The notes beneath the pieces were generated by a model, which was not told the DNA's origin, did not search any database, and was given only the letters and a program-made list of their open reading frames with translations. Source: AP-15 sp963703855 (GTDB lineage: Bacteria > Pseudomonadota > Alphaproteobacteria > ATCC43930 > CGMCC-115725). From it: a stretch of 64,000 nucleotides of DNA. The position numbers were made by a program, and so were the translations under genes. The stretch lies in NCBI GenBank assembly GCA_963703855.1, contig CAVPFW010000015.1, positions 186,001-250,000 on the forward strand, given 5' to 3'. Numbering within the stretch: the first letter of the stretch is position 1; every line of letters starts with the position of its first letter. This document shows positions 45,840 to 55,182 of this stretch, piece by piece.

Positions 45840-46955
45840 TTGACCGGCGAGAGCGACAGGATTGCGCGCGCTGCGGCGCCAGCCGGCGGGCCCAGCTTCC
45901 CGGCTCGCGGCCGGGCGGCGTTGGGGCGCCTCGCGGCCGATCTTCCGGGTGGCAGCTTCGCCTTCGTCATGGCCACCGGGATCGTGGCGATCGCGCTCGG
46001 GCGGCTCGGCTTCACCCGGATCGCCGAGCTTCTGTTCGCGATCAACCTCGCCGCGTTCCCAATCCTGTGGATCCTGACCCTGTGCCGCGCGGCCTGCTGT
46101 CCGCACGCGGTCTTTGCCGAGCTTCGCCGGCATCGCACGGCGGCCGGCTTTCTGACGATCGTCGCCGGCACCGCGGTGTTCGGCGACGAGGTTGCGCTGT
46201 TCACCACGCATCGGCTGACCGCCGCCCTGTTGTGGCTCGCCGCCTGCGCCCTGTGGGTTGTGACGAGCTACGCCTTTTTTGCGGTGCTGACGACCAGAGC
46301 GGCCAAGCCTCCGCTCGCCGCCGGCATTGACGGCAGCTGGCTCTTGGTCGTCGTCGCCACCCATTCGCTGGCGATCCTCGGCAGCCACGTGGCGACGGTC
46401 TTTCCGCGGCCGGAAATTATCGCCTATCTCTGCCTGTGCTGGTTTGCGGTCGGTGTATTCCTCTATTTCATGATCATCGCGCTGATCGTGCAGCGCTGGC
46501 TGTTCGAGCCGATGCGGCCGAACCAGCTCACGCCCTCTTATTGGATCAATATGGGCGCGGTTGCGATCGGCGCGCTGGCGGGGGCGCGGCTGACGGCGAT
46601 TTCGGGCCTCTATCCGCCGCTGGCGGGGCTGGCCCCGACCGTCGCCGCTGCGACGGTCTTGTGCTGGAGCCTGGCGACCTGGTGGATACCGCTGCTCCTG
46701 ACCCTGACGGTTTGGAGCCAAGTTTGCGGCGCCGACCGCCTGTCCTACCGCCTCGAGCAATGGTCGATGGTTTTTCCGCTCGGCATGTACGCCGCGGCGA
46801 CCTCGACCCTCGCCGCGGAATACGGGATCGCCTTTCTCGGCGTCGTTCCCGAGGTCTTTGTCTGGATCGCGCTGGCCGCCTGGCTCGCAGCTTTCATCGG
46901 CATGATCCGCAGGCTCTGCCGCCGCCTCTGCGATGCCTTTGCCCGACCGGCATGA
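45840..46955 (+). CDS. TDT-family transporter (TehA/SLAC1/C4-dicarboxylate type)
   Basis: 371 residues with about ten membrane segments, the fold of TehA and SLAC1 anion channels. LPGGSFAFVMATGIVAIALG is the family's first helix; GSWLLVVVATHSLAILGSHV, NQLTPSYWINMGAVAIGALA and YRLEQWSMVFPLGMYAAATS contain the conserved Phe/Trp gating-type residues. It may export sulfite, dicarboxylate or tellurite-related anions. The start is taken as TTG 45840 after GAGCGGGGAT because no ATG or GTG gives the full first helix; the exact start is uncertain. It converges on the Crp/Fnr gene. Confidence 0.8.
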   Translation: MTGESDRIARAAAPAGGPSFPARGRAALGRLAADLPGGSFAFVMATGIVAIALGRLGFTRIAELLFAINLAAFPILWILTLCRAACCPHAVFAELRRHRTAAGFLTIVAGTAVFGDEVALFTTHRLTAALLWLAACALWVVTSYAFFAVLTTRAAKPPLAAGIDGSWLLVVVATHSLAILGSHVATVFPRPEIIAYLCLCWFAVGVFLYFMIIALIVQRWLFEPMRPNQLTPSYWINMGAVAIGALAGARLTAISGLYPPLAGLAPTVAAATVLCWSLATWWIPLLLTLTVWSQVCGADRLSYRLEQWSMVFPLGMYAAATSTLAAEYGIAFLGVVPEVFVWIALAAWLAAFIGMIRRLCRRLCDAFARPA

Positions 46956-46967
46956 GCCGACGGCGCG

Positions 46968-47759
46968 TCAGCGCCGCTTTTCTGCGCGATCGGGCGGGCG
47001 GAACCGGCTGAGATAGGTTCGCTCGAAATCGGCGAGCGCGGAAAGGCCGTTGAGATCGTCGATCGTCACCCGTCGATCCTTGATGCTGACGAGACCGTCT
47101 TCGCGCAGCTGGCGCAGGGTGCGGTTGACATGCGGCACGCTGAGGCCGAGCGCGTCGCCGATCAGCTCCTGGGTCAGCGGCAGGTGAAAGGATCGCGCTT
47201 GGGCCAGCCCGACGGCCTGGAGCCGGGTCAAGAGCTCGAGCAGGAAATGCGCGATCCGCTCGAGCGCCGAGCGCCGGCCGACATCGGTCAGACGCTCGGC
47301 ATACATCGCCGCCTCGCACGAGAACGACCACAGGATGGCGGCGGCGAGCCTCGGCCGCGCGCCGAACAGCGCCATCAGCGCGGCGAACGGGATGGCGGAG
47401 ACGAGCACGTCGCCGACGGCCGCGACCGAGAACAGCGCGCGCTCGAAAAAGCACGCGGGAAAGCCGATGAAATCCCCGGGTAGGGCGATGTTGAGGATCT
47501 GGCGCCGCCCGTCGTGGAGGATGCGGTAGCGGATCGCGGCACCTTCGACCACCACCAGCAGCAAGTTGTAGCACCGTCCCTCGGTGATGATCTCCCGACC
47601 GCCGCGAATGCGGCGCGGCGCCGACTGCAGCTCCGAGAGCGCTTCCTCCTCGTCGGCCGACAGCGCCGTGAACCGCGCGAGCTTGCGGTTGAGCGCGGCC
47701 ATCGGACGGGCGGGCGCGGCCGGCGGCTCCAAGGCCATCTGCGCTTCCCAACCCAGCAT
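46968..47759 (-). CDS. Crp/Fnr family transcriptional regulator
   Basis: 263 residues. Cyclic-nucleotide-binding-like beta-roll (YNLLLVVVEGAAIRYRILHD, ILNIALPGDFIGFPACFFER) at about 65-125, long dimer helix near 140-175 (ERLTDVGRRSALERIAHFLL) and HTH (LPLTQELIGDALGLSVPHVN, RTLRQLREDGLVSIKDRRVT). No N-terminal Cys cluster, so not an oxygen-sensing Fnr; the ligand pocket does not show a clear cAMP signature. ATG 47759 or ATG 47738 (MALEPP, better GGGAAG site) may be the start. FNR/FixK-like sequences occur at 42303 and, weakly, 45789; whether it binds them is unknown. Confidence 0.88.
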   Translation of the reverse strand: MLGWEAQMALEPPAAPARPMAALNRKLARFTALSADEEEALSELQSAPRRIRGGREIITEGRCYNLLLVVVEGAAIRYRILHDGRRQILNIALPGDFIGFPACFFERALFSVAAVGDVLVSAIPFAALMALFGARPRLAAAILWSFSCEAAMYAERLTDVGRRSALERIAHFLLELLTRLQAVGLAQARSFHLPLTQELIGDALGLSVPHVNRTLRQLREDGLVSIKDRRVTIDDLNGLSALADFERTYLSRFRPPDRAEKRR

Positions 47760-47886
47760 AGGGCGAGGCTACGGCGGCGGTCCCGGCGAGTCAAACCCGG
47801 CCCGGCGCGGTGCGACGTCTCGATATCAACTTCAGATAAGGATCGGGCGCCCTGCGACGGCCTGCTCAGGGCGGCGCTCAAAAAGA

Positions 47887-48696
47887 TCAGCCAATCGGCA
47901 CGACGCCGCGGCAGGACAGCGCCACGGCGGCGAACGAGCGCTCGCCGTCGGGCCGCCCGCACAGATAGGCGGCGCGCAGCTGCCGCACGAGCCGGTCGAG
48001 CCGGGCCGCGTCGAGGCTGGCGACATACTCGCCGAGCATGCCCTCGCCGCTGGCGAACGGCTCCCAGTAATCGGCGAAATCGGCGAAATCCATGCGGATC
48101 ATCAACGAGCGCTGGTCGATCTCGGCAAGCCCCGCCTCGGCCCAGATCCGCGGCAATGCCCCGGGCGCGTAGATCGGCCGCGCCATGGTGCGGTCGCGTG
48201 CGGCGGCCGCGGCCTCGTCGAGCACCGAGGCGGTGTCCCAGAACATGCGGTTGGCGGTGGCGCCGCCGGGCGAATCCCAAAACGCGGCGGCGACGACCCC
48301 GCCCGGTCGGGTGACCCGCCGCATCTCCCGGACCGCGTGATCGGGCTGCGGCATGACCGAGGGCAGCACCAGCATCGACACCGCCCGGTCGAAGCTCGCA
48401 TCGGCAAAGCGCAGGGCCGCACCGTCGCCGTGCTCGATCGTGATGCGCGGATCGCGGTTCTTGGCCTGCGCGGCGGCCAGGTAAATTTCGGAATGGTCGA
48501 TCGCGGTCAGGCTCGCGATCTTCGCCGCCCCAGGCAGGGCAAAGGTCAGGCTGCCGGTGCCGCAGCCGACCTCCAGCACATTTTCGCCGTCGGCAATGCC
48601 GGCATGCTCGATAAAGAGCGGCGCCAGGCGCCGGCTCCACCGTCCCATCAGTCGCTCGTAATTGGCCGCATCGCGCGCGTTGAACATCGACGGCAT
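47887..48696 (-). CDS. Class I SAM-dependent methyltransferase
   Basis: 269 residues. N-terminus NARDAANYERLMGRWSRRLA is common in a group of methyltransferases (NDDAAAYERFMGRWS type). SAM motifs: VLEVGCGTGSLTFALP, LTAIDHSEIYLAAAQ, GDGAALRFADASFDRAVSML and VTRPGGVVAAAFWDSPGG. The C-terminal half (DFADYWEPFASGEGMLGEYV) also fits this group. The substrate is unknown. ATG 48696 follows AGGAG. The gene follows the Crp/Fnr gene's upstream region on the same strand; no clear operon. Confidence 0.85.
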   Translation of the reverse strand: MPSMFNARDAANYERLMGRWSRRLAPLFIEHAGIADGENVLEVGCGTGSLTFALPGAAKIASLTAIDHSEIYLAAAQAKNRDPRITIEHGDGAALRFADASFDRAVSMLVLPSVMPQPDHAVREMRRVTRPGGVVAAAFWDSPGGATANRMFWDTASVLDEAAAAARDRTMARPIYAPGALPRIWAEAGLAEIDQRSLMIRMDFADFADYWEPFASGEGMLGEYVASLDAARLDRLVRQLRAAYLCGRPDGERSFAAVALSCRGVVPIG

Positions 48697-48933
48697 GGCC
48701 GGGCTCCTGTGGTTTTCGCCGATCGGTCCGACCGGGCGCGTCGCGGTTGACGCGATTTTAACCGCCGCTTCCGCAGATTGGAATCGGCACGGCACCCTCT
48801 TATTATGCGGCCCAAGCCGGGTAGCACACGATTATGGGCCGCCGACACATCGCCCTGGACTCGCCGTGGATTCGCTGCCAGATAAGCCCCGATTCTATGC
48901 GGGCCATGCCCGATCTGCTGCTTTTCCCCGGCG

Positions 48934-49626
48934 ATGCGGCGAACCGCGATCCACACTTGGCAGGATCGGCTCAGAGATCCGAGCCTGACCGTACTGCTGA
49001 TCCTCGAATTGTGCGTCGTCTTCGTCGCCGTGCCACTAGCCGCGCAAGGGCTGCCCATGGCACGGCCGGTCGGTGAGACATTGGTGCTGGCGGTCGTGCT
49101 GATCGTCGTCATGCTGTCGCACCGACGCGGCGCCCTCCTCGTCATCGTGCTGGGATTGTCGGCAACGTTTGCGAGCCTGTGGCTGCGATGGGAGTTGTCG
49201 CCGGTGGCCGAAAGCCTGCTCGGCCGCGGCGGCAGCATTCTGACCTTTTCGGCATTGAGCTGGGTCGTGGCGCACGCCGTCTATGCCCCCGGCCGCATCA
49301 CCTTTCGGCGCCTGCAGGGCGCAGTCGTGCTGTACCTCAACCTCGGGACCATCTTCGCCTCGGCCTATCACCTGATCTGGGACCTCAGCCCCGGCGCTTT
49401 CACCAATGTTGGTGTCCCAGGGCGCGGCCCCAGCGAAATCGCCCTGATGCTGTATTTCAGCTTTACGACTTTGACCAGCACCGGCTTCGGCGACATCGTG
49501 CCGGTCAACCCGCTCGCCCGCAGCCTGGCCAATCTGGAGGCCGTCACCGGCCAGCTCTACCTTGCTGTGACAGTCGCCCGCCTGGTAACGCTCGAACTCG
49601 AAGACCGTCGCCGCGCGCGCCCGTGA
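48934..49626 (+). CDS. Potassium-channel-like ion channel protein
   Basis: 230 residues with about six hydrophobic segments. Near the C-terminus MLYFSFTTLTSTGFGDIVPV is a pore loop with selectivity filter TGFGD, a variant of TVGYGD, followed by the inner helix (VTGQLYLAVTVARLVTLELE). The first four segments lack the charged S4 helix of voltage-gated channels. It belongs to the ion_trans_2-type channels common in alphaproteobacteria; K+ selectivity is inferred from the filter. The start is chosen from the first in-frame ATG; the ribosome binding site is poor. It converges on the flavin oxidoreductase at 49647. Confidence 0.8.
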   Translation: MRRTAIHTWQDRLRDPSLTVLLILELCVVFVAVPLAAQGLPMARPVGETLVLAVVLIVVMLSHRRGALLVIVLGLSATFASLWLRWELSPVAESLLGRGGSILTFSALSWVVAHAVYAPGRITFRRLQGAVVLYLNLGTIFASAYHLIWDLSPGAFTNVGVPGRGPSEIALMLYFSFTTLTSTGFGDIVPVNPLARSLANLEAVTGQLYLAVTVARLVTLELEDRRRARP

Positions 49627-49646
49627 GCGGCGCCGCAGCCGCCGGC

Positions 49647-50917
49647 TTACTCGGCGGCGACCGCCGCCGGCTGAAAGCGCGACAGCGAGGCCCGCGCCGC
49701 GCCGGCCATCGGCTGCGGCCACCAGCGGTCTTCCCACTCGCGAAGACATCGCCGAGCTGCGGCATCACCTTTTCGGCGAAGAGCTGCGTGTTATACTTGG
49801 TCAGATCCCTGCTCATGTTGCCGAACTGCAATAGCAGCATCAGGTGCCCGACATTGAGGTCGGTCGCGACCTGGCGCAATTGGGCGGCGACCTCGTCGGG
49901 CGAGCCGATGATCACATAGCCCTTGTCGACGATCGCATCCATCTCGCGCGCCAGCATCTGGAACTTCAACTCATAGCGCGAGGCCTGCGCCGCCAAGGCC
50001 ACCTGGCTCTGGATGCCGCGGCGCTGGGTCTCCTCGGTCGCGTAGCCGGGCGGGCCGGCGAAACGCGGGTCGACATGCAGGCAGCGGCCATAGAAATATT
50101 CGGCCGGCTCGCGGTAGAGGCGGTAGGCCTCCGCGCGGGTCTCGGCGACCCCGACGAATTGCAGAAAGCCGGCGCGGTACGGGTTCCTATCCTTGCCCAG
50201 CCGCGCCATCTCATCCCAGAACCCGCTCATCGTCGCCTGGCCGGCCTGGTAGCCGTAATACGACAGGTAGCAGTAGACGTAATCCATCGCCGCGCACCAC
50301 TGCCAGGTCTCGACCGAGCCGCCGCCTGGGATCCAGATCGGCGGGTGCGGCTTCTGAATGGGCCGCGGCCAGACGTTGACGTAGCGCTGCTGGTTGAAGC
50401 GGCCGTTGAAGGCAAAGGTGTCGGTTTCGGTCCAGGCGCGCAATACCAAGTCGTGCGCCTCGTGATAGCGCTCGCGCAAGAGGCTCGGGTTCTGGCCGTA
50501 GGCGTAGCACGTGTCCATCGGCGACCCGACCGGGAAGCCGGCGATCAGCCGCCCGCCCGAGATCACGTCGATCATCGCGAACTCTTCGGCCACCCGCGTC
50601 GGCGGATTGTAGAGGGCCAAGGAATTGCCGAGGACGCAAAGGGCCGCGTCGGAGGTCCGGCGGGCGAGCGACGAAGCGACGAGATTGGGCGACGGCATCA
50701 GCCCGTAACCATTCGAATGGTGCTCGTTGACGCAGATTGCGTCGAACCCGCATTCGGCAGCGAATTCGAGCTCGTCCATAAAGTCGTTGTACATCAGGTG
50801 GGCGCGCCGCGGGTCGAACAACGAGGAGTGGATGTCGACCCACACCGAGGGATGCTTGTCACGGAAATCATCCGGCAATTCGGTATAGGGCATCAGGTGA
50901 AACCATAAGAGCTTCAT
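49647..50917 (-). CDS. LLM class flavin-dependent oxidoreductase, frameshift near the C-terminus
   Basis: About 423 residues after correction. MKLLWFHLMPYTELPDDFRD, ECGFDAICVNEHHSNGYGLM, RTSDAALCVLGNSLALYNPP, DVISGGRLIAGFPVGSPMDT and NVWPRPIQKPHPPIWIPGGG are typical for the family; it uses reduced flavin from a separate reductase. Near 49740 one base is missing: restored, the end reads VFxEWEDRWWPQPMAGAARA and ASLSRFQPAAVAAE with TAA at 49647-49649, the usual Trp-rich tail. Length 1271 bp is one short of a multiple of three. ATG 50917 follows GGAGTGAGCGCG. The substrate is unknown. Confidence 0.88.
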
Positions 50918-51080
50918 CGCGCTCACTCCGCCAAGCCGCCCATTCACCGAGCCTGACCGCCCGCCGGGCCCAGGTCAAGCGGCGCCGTGCTTCCCCCGCC
51001 CGAGCCGACGACCGCGCCAGCGACCCGGTCGATCGAGGGGCGTCCGCGCAGTGCCCCTCGATTTGCCGGGAACCCGGACC

Positions 51081-51849
51081 CTAAGCCAACGAGATGGCAG
51101 CCTCGCCGAGGTCGGTCGCGGTCGCCGCGGTTCTGCGGCGTTTCCGCCCCCACCCCAGGCCCATGAGGCCCATGGGCAGCAACGCGCTCCCGAGCAGAAA
51201 CATCGACGCAGGCTCGGGCACCGGCGGCGGTGGAACGGTCGAGTTCTATCAGCAGCAGCGTGTCCACCGCAAAATCATTGCAGTCGCCGCTGCAGCTCGT
51301 AAGGCTGAAGACCAGCGAGGTAATCTCGGCGACGGTGTCCTGGATGCCGATGAAAACGGGATCGCCGGCTACGTCGCTGGAAAGGCTGGTGGTCCCAAGC
51401 GGGGTGATGCCATCGAAGGCCTCCACTTGCGCGTCGAACATACCGGACGCATCCGCCTGGATCTCGACGCCGCCCGCCAGCACGGCTGTCCCCAATCCCA
51501 GGGTCAGGGGTCCGCTGCCGATGGTGTTGGTGTTGTCGAACGCCCAGACGAGGCTGTCTCCGGCGCCGAACCCTCCTGTCCAGCTGCAAGCGGCAGCCGG
51601 GCACTGAACCGCGACCAGACCGGAGCTTCCGGCGAAGCTGCCGGAAACCGCGATCCCCAGTGTCGATGTTGCGGAAAAGGCCGCCGGGATGGTTGTGCCG
51701 TCGGCGCCCAACCCTGCCCAACTGGTCGAGTCGTTCGACCCGGTCCCGTCCCAGGGCGACACCACACCCGCTCGGGCCGCGCCGCCGGCGAGCATGAACA
51801 AAACAGCCAAACCGCACAGCCTGGCAAGACGATTTCGATATCTGGACAT
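51081..51849 (-). CDS. PEP-CTERM sorting domain-containing exported protein, one-base frameshift
   Basis: About 255 residues after correction. Signal peptide at 1-29 (LARLCGLAVLFMLAGGAARA). The mature part (VVSPWDGTGSNDSTSWAGLG, DSLVWAFDNTNTIGSGPLTL, SLVFSLTSCSGDCNDFAVDT) is beta-rich and unassigned. After TLLLIELD the frame shifts by one base near 51235-51242 into VPPPPVPEPASMFLLGSALL, a hydrophobic helix, GRKRRRTAATAT and TAG at 51081: a classic PEP-CTERM signal recognised by EpsH/Xrt sorting enzymes. Such proteins are usually linked to exopolysaccharide and biofilm. The length, one above a multiple of three, agrees with an insertion. Confidence 0.8.
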
Positions 51850-51886
51850 AAGCAGCCCCACTCTCTATGAGTTGTGTAAAGAAGTT

Positions 51887-53089
51887 TTAGTTTGTCCCGC
51901 CCGGTGGGCAAATAATGGCGCTTCCGCCGAAAGTGCCGTTGTCGGAAAACTTTCCGCCCGCTCCTGCTCCCAAAGTAGTGCTGCCGAAGAACCAGCTGTA
52001 GAACACCAGCTCCTGCAGGTGATAGGTTAGGCCGTTGGCAGCCGTGACCACGAACTCTTTGGTCGGGGTGCCAAAGCCGGGGCTCAATGCATCGCCGACT
52101 TCGAGGTTGTTCTGGCAAGCGCCCAGCACCTGGCCGAGATTGCCCCAGGACGGGGTTGGATTGACGCCCGTCGGGTCGTTCACCGCTTCGGCCATTTCAT
52201 GCGACAAGGTGCTCACATCATTTCCAAAGATGCCGGTGGTATCGAGCGAGAACGGCGAATAAATCTGCAAATTGCCGCCGACAAAGAGCCCGCTGTGGTA
52301 GCCCAGAACGCAGCAATTAGTGAATATGCTGATGCCGGTCTCGGCGGACACCACATTTTTAGTCAGGAAAATCGGGAAGGTGCCGGCGTTCACCAGCGGC
52401 GCCAGTGGTCCCGTCACCAGGGACTGCACCGCGGCGTCGAGGTCGTTCATGTTCACGACCCCGATGTTTCCGCACGTGCCGGGAATAAGGTCATTCGCGA
52501 CGTAGTTCGTGCCGTGGCCCGGCGCAAAGGTTAGCGCCTGCGCGGTCAGGACCGACGATTTGAGAACAAGATGATAACCCGTTCCTTTAACGCGCGACCA
52601 GAATTCGGCGCGCTGAAACGCATCGATGTATTGGGTGTTGCCGACATTGACGCCATTCATCGTCCAGACGCTGTTGTTGAAGATCGGCGAACCGGTGATG
52701 ATGGCGACATCCGTGCGGTTTCCCGCGCACCCGTCGGGAAGCGTCGGATCGTAGGTGACGGTGGTCGTCCCGTCGTTGATGGTGATCACCAACGGAATGA
52801 TCTGGGTGGGGATGGCGGTTGTCGTCATGCCGCGATTGAGCGGGCTGCGGCCGAGTATCGTCCCCGAATAAACCCCGCCGCCGAGCGCGGCGGAGGCCGC
52901 GAGCGTGAAGTTGAACGATGGAAGCGGCTTGACGGTCGTGATCGCGGAGAACCGCTCTGCGGCGGATTTCTTGGGGGCCATGCGGGTCGCCGGGATGACG
53001 GTGGTGTAGCCCTTCGGGCGATCCTGTTGACCAAAGGCCAGCGAGGCGCCGGCGACGCAGCAAAGTAAAGCCAGGAAGATTCGTTTCAT
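51887..53089 (-). CDS. Exported protein with a HExxE metalloprotease-like motif
   Basis: 400 residues. Signal peptide MKRIFLALLCCVAGASLAFG. The mature part has GVYSGTILGRSPLNRGMTTT, TQIIPLVITINDGTTTVTYD, YVANDLIPGTCGNIGVVNMN and, at about 293-306, TLSHEMAEAVNDPTG with His297-Glu298 and Glu301, a pattern seen in exported bacterial proteins loosely like plant exordium/phosphate-induced proteins (SHExxEAVxDP). Then QVLGACQNNLEVGDALSPGF and the C-terminal ICPPGGTN. Proteolysis is not proven. Adjacent to the PEP-CTERM gene (37-bp gap, same strand), so the two may be co-expressed. Base composition is lower in GC than in most of the window. Confidence 0.6.
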   Translation of the reverse strand: MKRIFLALLCCVAGASLAFGQQDRPKGYTTVIPATRMAPKKSAAERFSAITTVKPLPSFNFTLAASAALGGGVYSGTILGRSPLNRGMTTTAIPTQIIPLVITINDGTTTVTYDPTLPDGCAGNRTDVAIITGSPIFNNSVWTMNGVNVGNTQYIDAFQRAEFWSRVKGTGYHLVLKSSVLTAQALTFAPGHGTNYVANDLIPGTCGNIGVVNMNDLDAAVQSLVTGPLAPLVNAGTFPIFLTKNVVSAETGISIFTNCCVLGYHSGLFVGGNLQIYSPFSLDTTGIFGNDVSTLSHEMAEAVNDPTGVNPTPSWGNLGQVLGACQNNLEVGDALSPGFGTPTKEFVVTAANGLTYHLQELVFYSWFFGSTTLGAGAGGKFSDNGTFGGSAIICPPGGTN

Positions 53090-53622
53090 CGGACTCTTGC
53101 CCCTCTCGATGTTTCATGTAAATTGGCTGCGGAAACTCCATCTTTGCATTGACAGATCCTGTCACAACTCGGCCCGATGGGGTGTGCCGGCGCGGCACCG
53201 TCCTTTTCTGCCTGCGCCGACCGCCGCCCGTCCAATACCTACAGCCCTCACGAGCAGGAAGGCAATTATCATGCCAGCTCTTCGATCGCTGCGTTTTCAA
53301 CCGTTTAGCCCTGAGGAAATAGCCGGCTTGCAACAGTTTGTAAACTCTCCCGACATAAGTTTGACACAAGCCGCTGCCGGCGAACCGAGGCCCGGCGCAG
53401 CCGCCGCTTTTGCGCGCATCACCTCTTGGTAAAGTAGTAAGTTTTATACCTATACTAGTAGTAGATATTATATACTATCTGTAATGGTGCCGGCTTGCGC
53501 TTGATCGGGCGGCGGGTGTAAGATTTTACGACATCTCGCCAACCCGGCCGCGAGCGGGACCGAGCCTCCTACGACGCAGGTCTGCCGAGTATCACCGGAT
53601 TGCTTTTCCAAGGAGTTTGCCG
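53090..53622. other. Intergenic region with a very AT-rich core
   Basis: 533 bp between the exported protein and the enolase-superfamily gene. 53425-53490 is strikingly AT-rich (TAAGTTTTATACC, TAGATATTATATACTATC) in a GC-rich genome and may be promoter DNA or a protein-binding curve. A short frame from 53271 to 53432 was noted but is not convincing. No repeat of the other families is present. Confidence 0.5.
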
Positions 53623-54810
53623 ATGAAGATCGTCACGGTCGAAGACTTGCACTGCGACGCAGGCTGGCGGGTCAACTCATTTCTGAAGATCACCACCGAC
53701 GAAGGCATCACCGGCTGGTCGGAATACATGGAGGGCTATGGCGCGCAAGGGCTGACCGGGGTCATCCGCAAGCTTGCCGAGCGCCTGATCGGCCAGGACC
53801 CGCGCCCGGTCGAGCGCCACAGCGCCTTTCTTTACGCGGCGACCCGCCAGGCGGCGGGCGGGCTCAACGCCATGGCGATCGCCGCGATCGAGAACGCGCT
53901 GGTGGACATCAAGGCCAAGGCCCTCGGCATCCCGGTCTACGAGATGCTGGGCGGCCCGGTGCGCGACCGGCTGGCGCTCTACTGGTCGCATTGCGGCACC
54001 TATCGCGCCCGCCTCGGCGAGCGCAGCCAGGAACTCGCCGGGGTCGACCCGGTGCGCTCGCTCGACGACATCGTGGCACTCGGCGAGGAGGTCCGACGCA
54101 AGGGCTTCAAGGGGCTGAAGACCAACATCATCCGCTTTGACCGCGGCCAGCCCTATATCCACGGCCCGGGCACCAACGCGGCGCCGGGCTACCCCGAGCT
54201 CAACATAGACAGCCGCATTGTCGATGCCGCGGTGGCGCAGATGGAGGCCTTTCGCCGCGGCGCCGGGCCGGGGGTCGGCCTCTTTCTCGACACCAACTTC
54301 AACTACAAGATCGACGGCTACATCAAGCTGGCGAGGGCGCTCGAACCGCTCGACCTCGAATGGCTCGAGATCGACATCTTCGACCCGAAGGGGCTGGCGC
54401 GCATCCGCCGGTCGAGCCGAACGCCGATCTCGTCGTGCGAATCGCTCTACGGCAAGCGCCAGTTCCGCCCGTATTTCGAGGAGCAGGCAGTCGATTACGC
54501 GATCATCGACGTGGCCTGGAACGGCATCCTCGAATCCTTGAAAATCGCGGCGCTGGCCGACGCCTACGAGGTCAACGTGGCACCGCACAATTTCAACGGC
54601 CATTTGGGTTCCCTGATGAGCGCGCATATGTGCGCCGTGGCGCCGAACTTCAAAGTCATGGAAATCGACATCGACGACGTTATCTGGAAAGACGACATCG
54701 TCACCATCCCCCCGGTCATCGACAACGGCGATCTGCTATTGCCGACCGGCCCCGGCTGGGGCGCCGATGTGAACGAGGAATTCGTCCGCGCCCACCCACC
54801 CAAGCGGTAG
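53623..54810 (+). CDS. Mandelate racemase/muconate lactonizing enzyme family protein (acid-sugar dehydratase-like)
   Basis: 395-residue enolase-superfamily enzyme. N-terminal capping domain MKIVTVEDLHCDAGWRVNSF; barrel motifs GLKTNIIRF (Lys base region), GVGLFLDTNFNYKIDGYIKL (metal Asp), LEWLEIDIFDPKGLA (metal Glu), SSCESLYGKRQFRPYFE (third metal Glu), AIIDVAWNGILESLKIA and VAPHNFNGHLGSLMSAHM (His). These fit a Mg-dependent acid-sugar dehydratase or racemase; the substrate is unknown. ATG 53623 with AAGGAG at 53610-53615 is preferred over TTG 53617. A MITE-like repeat starts 18 bp after the stop. Confidence 0.9.
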   Translation: MKIVTVEDLHCDAGWRVNSFLKITTDEGITGWSEYMEGYGAQGLTGVIRKLAERLIGQDPRPVERHSAFLYAATRQAAGGLNAMAIAAIENALVDIKAKALGIPVYEMLGGPVRDRLALYWSHCGTYRARLGERSQELAGVDPVRSLDDIVALGEEVRRKGFKGLKTNIIRFDRGQPYIHGPGTNAAPGYPELNIDSRIVDAAVAQMEAFRRGAGPGVGLFLDTNFNYKIDGYIKLARALEPLDLEWLEIDIFDPKGLARIRRSSRTPISSCESLYGKRQFRPYFEEQAVDYAIIDVAWNGILESLKIAALADAYEVNVAPHNFNGHLGSLMSAHMCAVAPNFKVMEIDIDDVIWKDDIVTIPPVIDNGDLLLPTGPGWGADVNEEFVRAHPPKR

Positions 54811-54827
54811 GGTGACCGGGAGCTGGA

Positions 54828-54976
54828 GTAGGGTGGGTTGAGCGCGGCGAAACCCACTGACCGTGCGTGCGAGATATATTTTCACCACGGAGGACGGGAA
54901 AGTTTCTCTCCGTATCCAGTGGCCAAGCCCCCCTCCACCCGGAATAGATGGGTTTCGCATTGCTCAACCCATCCTA
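54828..54976. repeat. MITE-like element with 28-bp inverted ends (GTAGGRTGGGTTGAGC family)
   Basis: 149 bp. Left end GTAGGGTGGGTTGAGCGCGG then CGAAACCCA; the right end read backwards is GTAGGATGGGTTGAGCAATG then CGAAACCCA. The middle is unrelated and non-coding (GAGATATATTTTCACCACGG). GTAGGATGGGTTGAG repeats are common in proteobacteria; here two face each other to form one element, directly after a gene end. Confidence 0.7.
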
Positions 54977-55056
54977 CGCGCTACAAGTAGCCAGGAACGA
55001 ACCGAGGCGGCGCTCAAGATCCATGATCGCCGCTGTCCGCACCGAGGTCTCCGCCT

Positions 55057-55182
55057 ATGGAGCAACGCATGCTGCTGCGCTTCGCCGAACTCGAGCATCG
55101 CCTAACGGTACGCTTTGCCAGCGTCATGGTGGTGCTGACCGGCATCGTCCTCGCGGCGATCCGCTATCTGCCGCACGGCTGA
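55057..55182 (+). CDS. Possible 41-residue single-helix membrane protein
   Basis: ATG 55057 to TGA 55182: MEQRMLLRFAELEHRLTVRF, then hydrophobic ASVMVVLTGIVLAAIRYL and PHG. The amphipathic/charged start plus one membrane helix resembles the C-terminus of small coiled-coil membrane proteins (DUF1640-like), of which it may be a shortened remnant. Weak GAGG 11 bp upstream. Low certainty. Confidence 0.4.
   Translation: MEQRMLLRFAELEHRLTVRFASVMVVLTGIVLAAIRYLPHG

Noticed and set aside
53271..53432. Short frame MPALRSLRFQPFSPEEIAGL...
   Set aside because: No ribosome binding site, no recognised family and no paralogue; noted only as possible.
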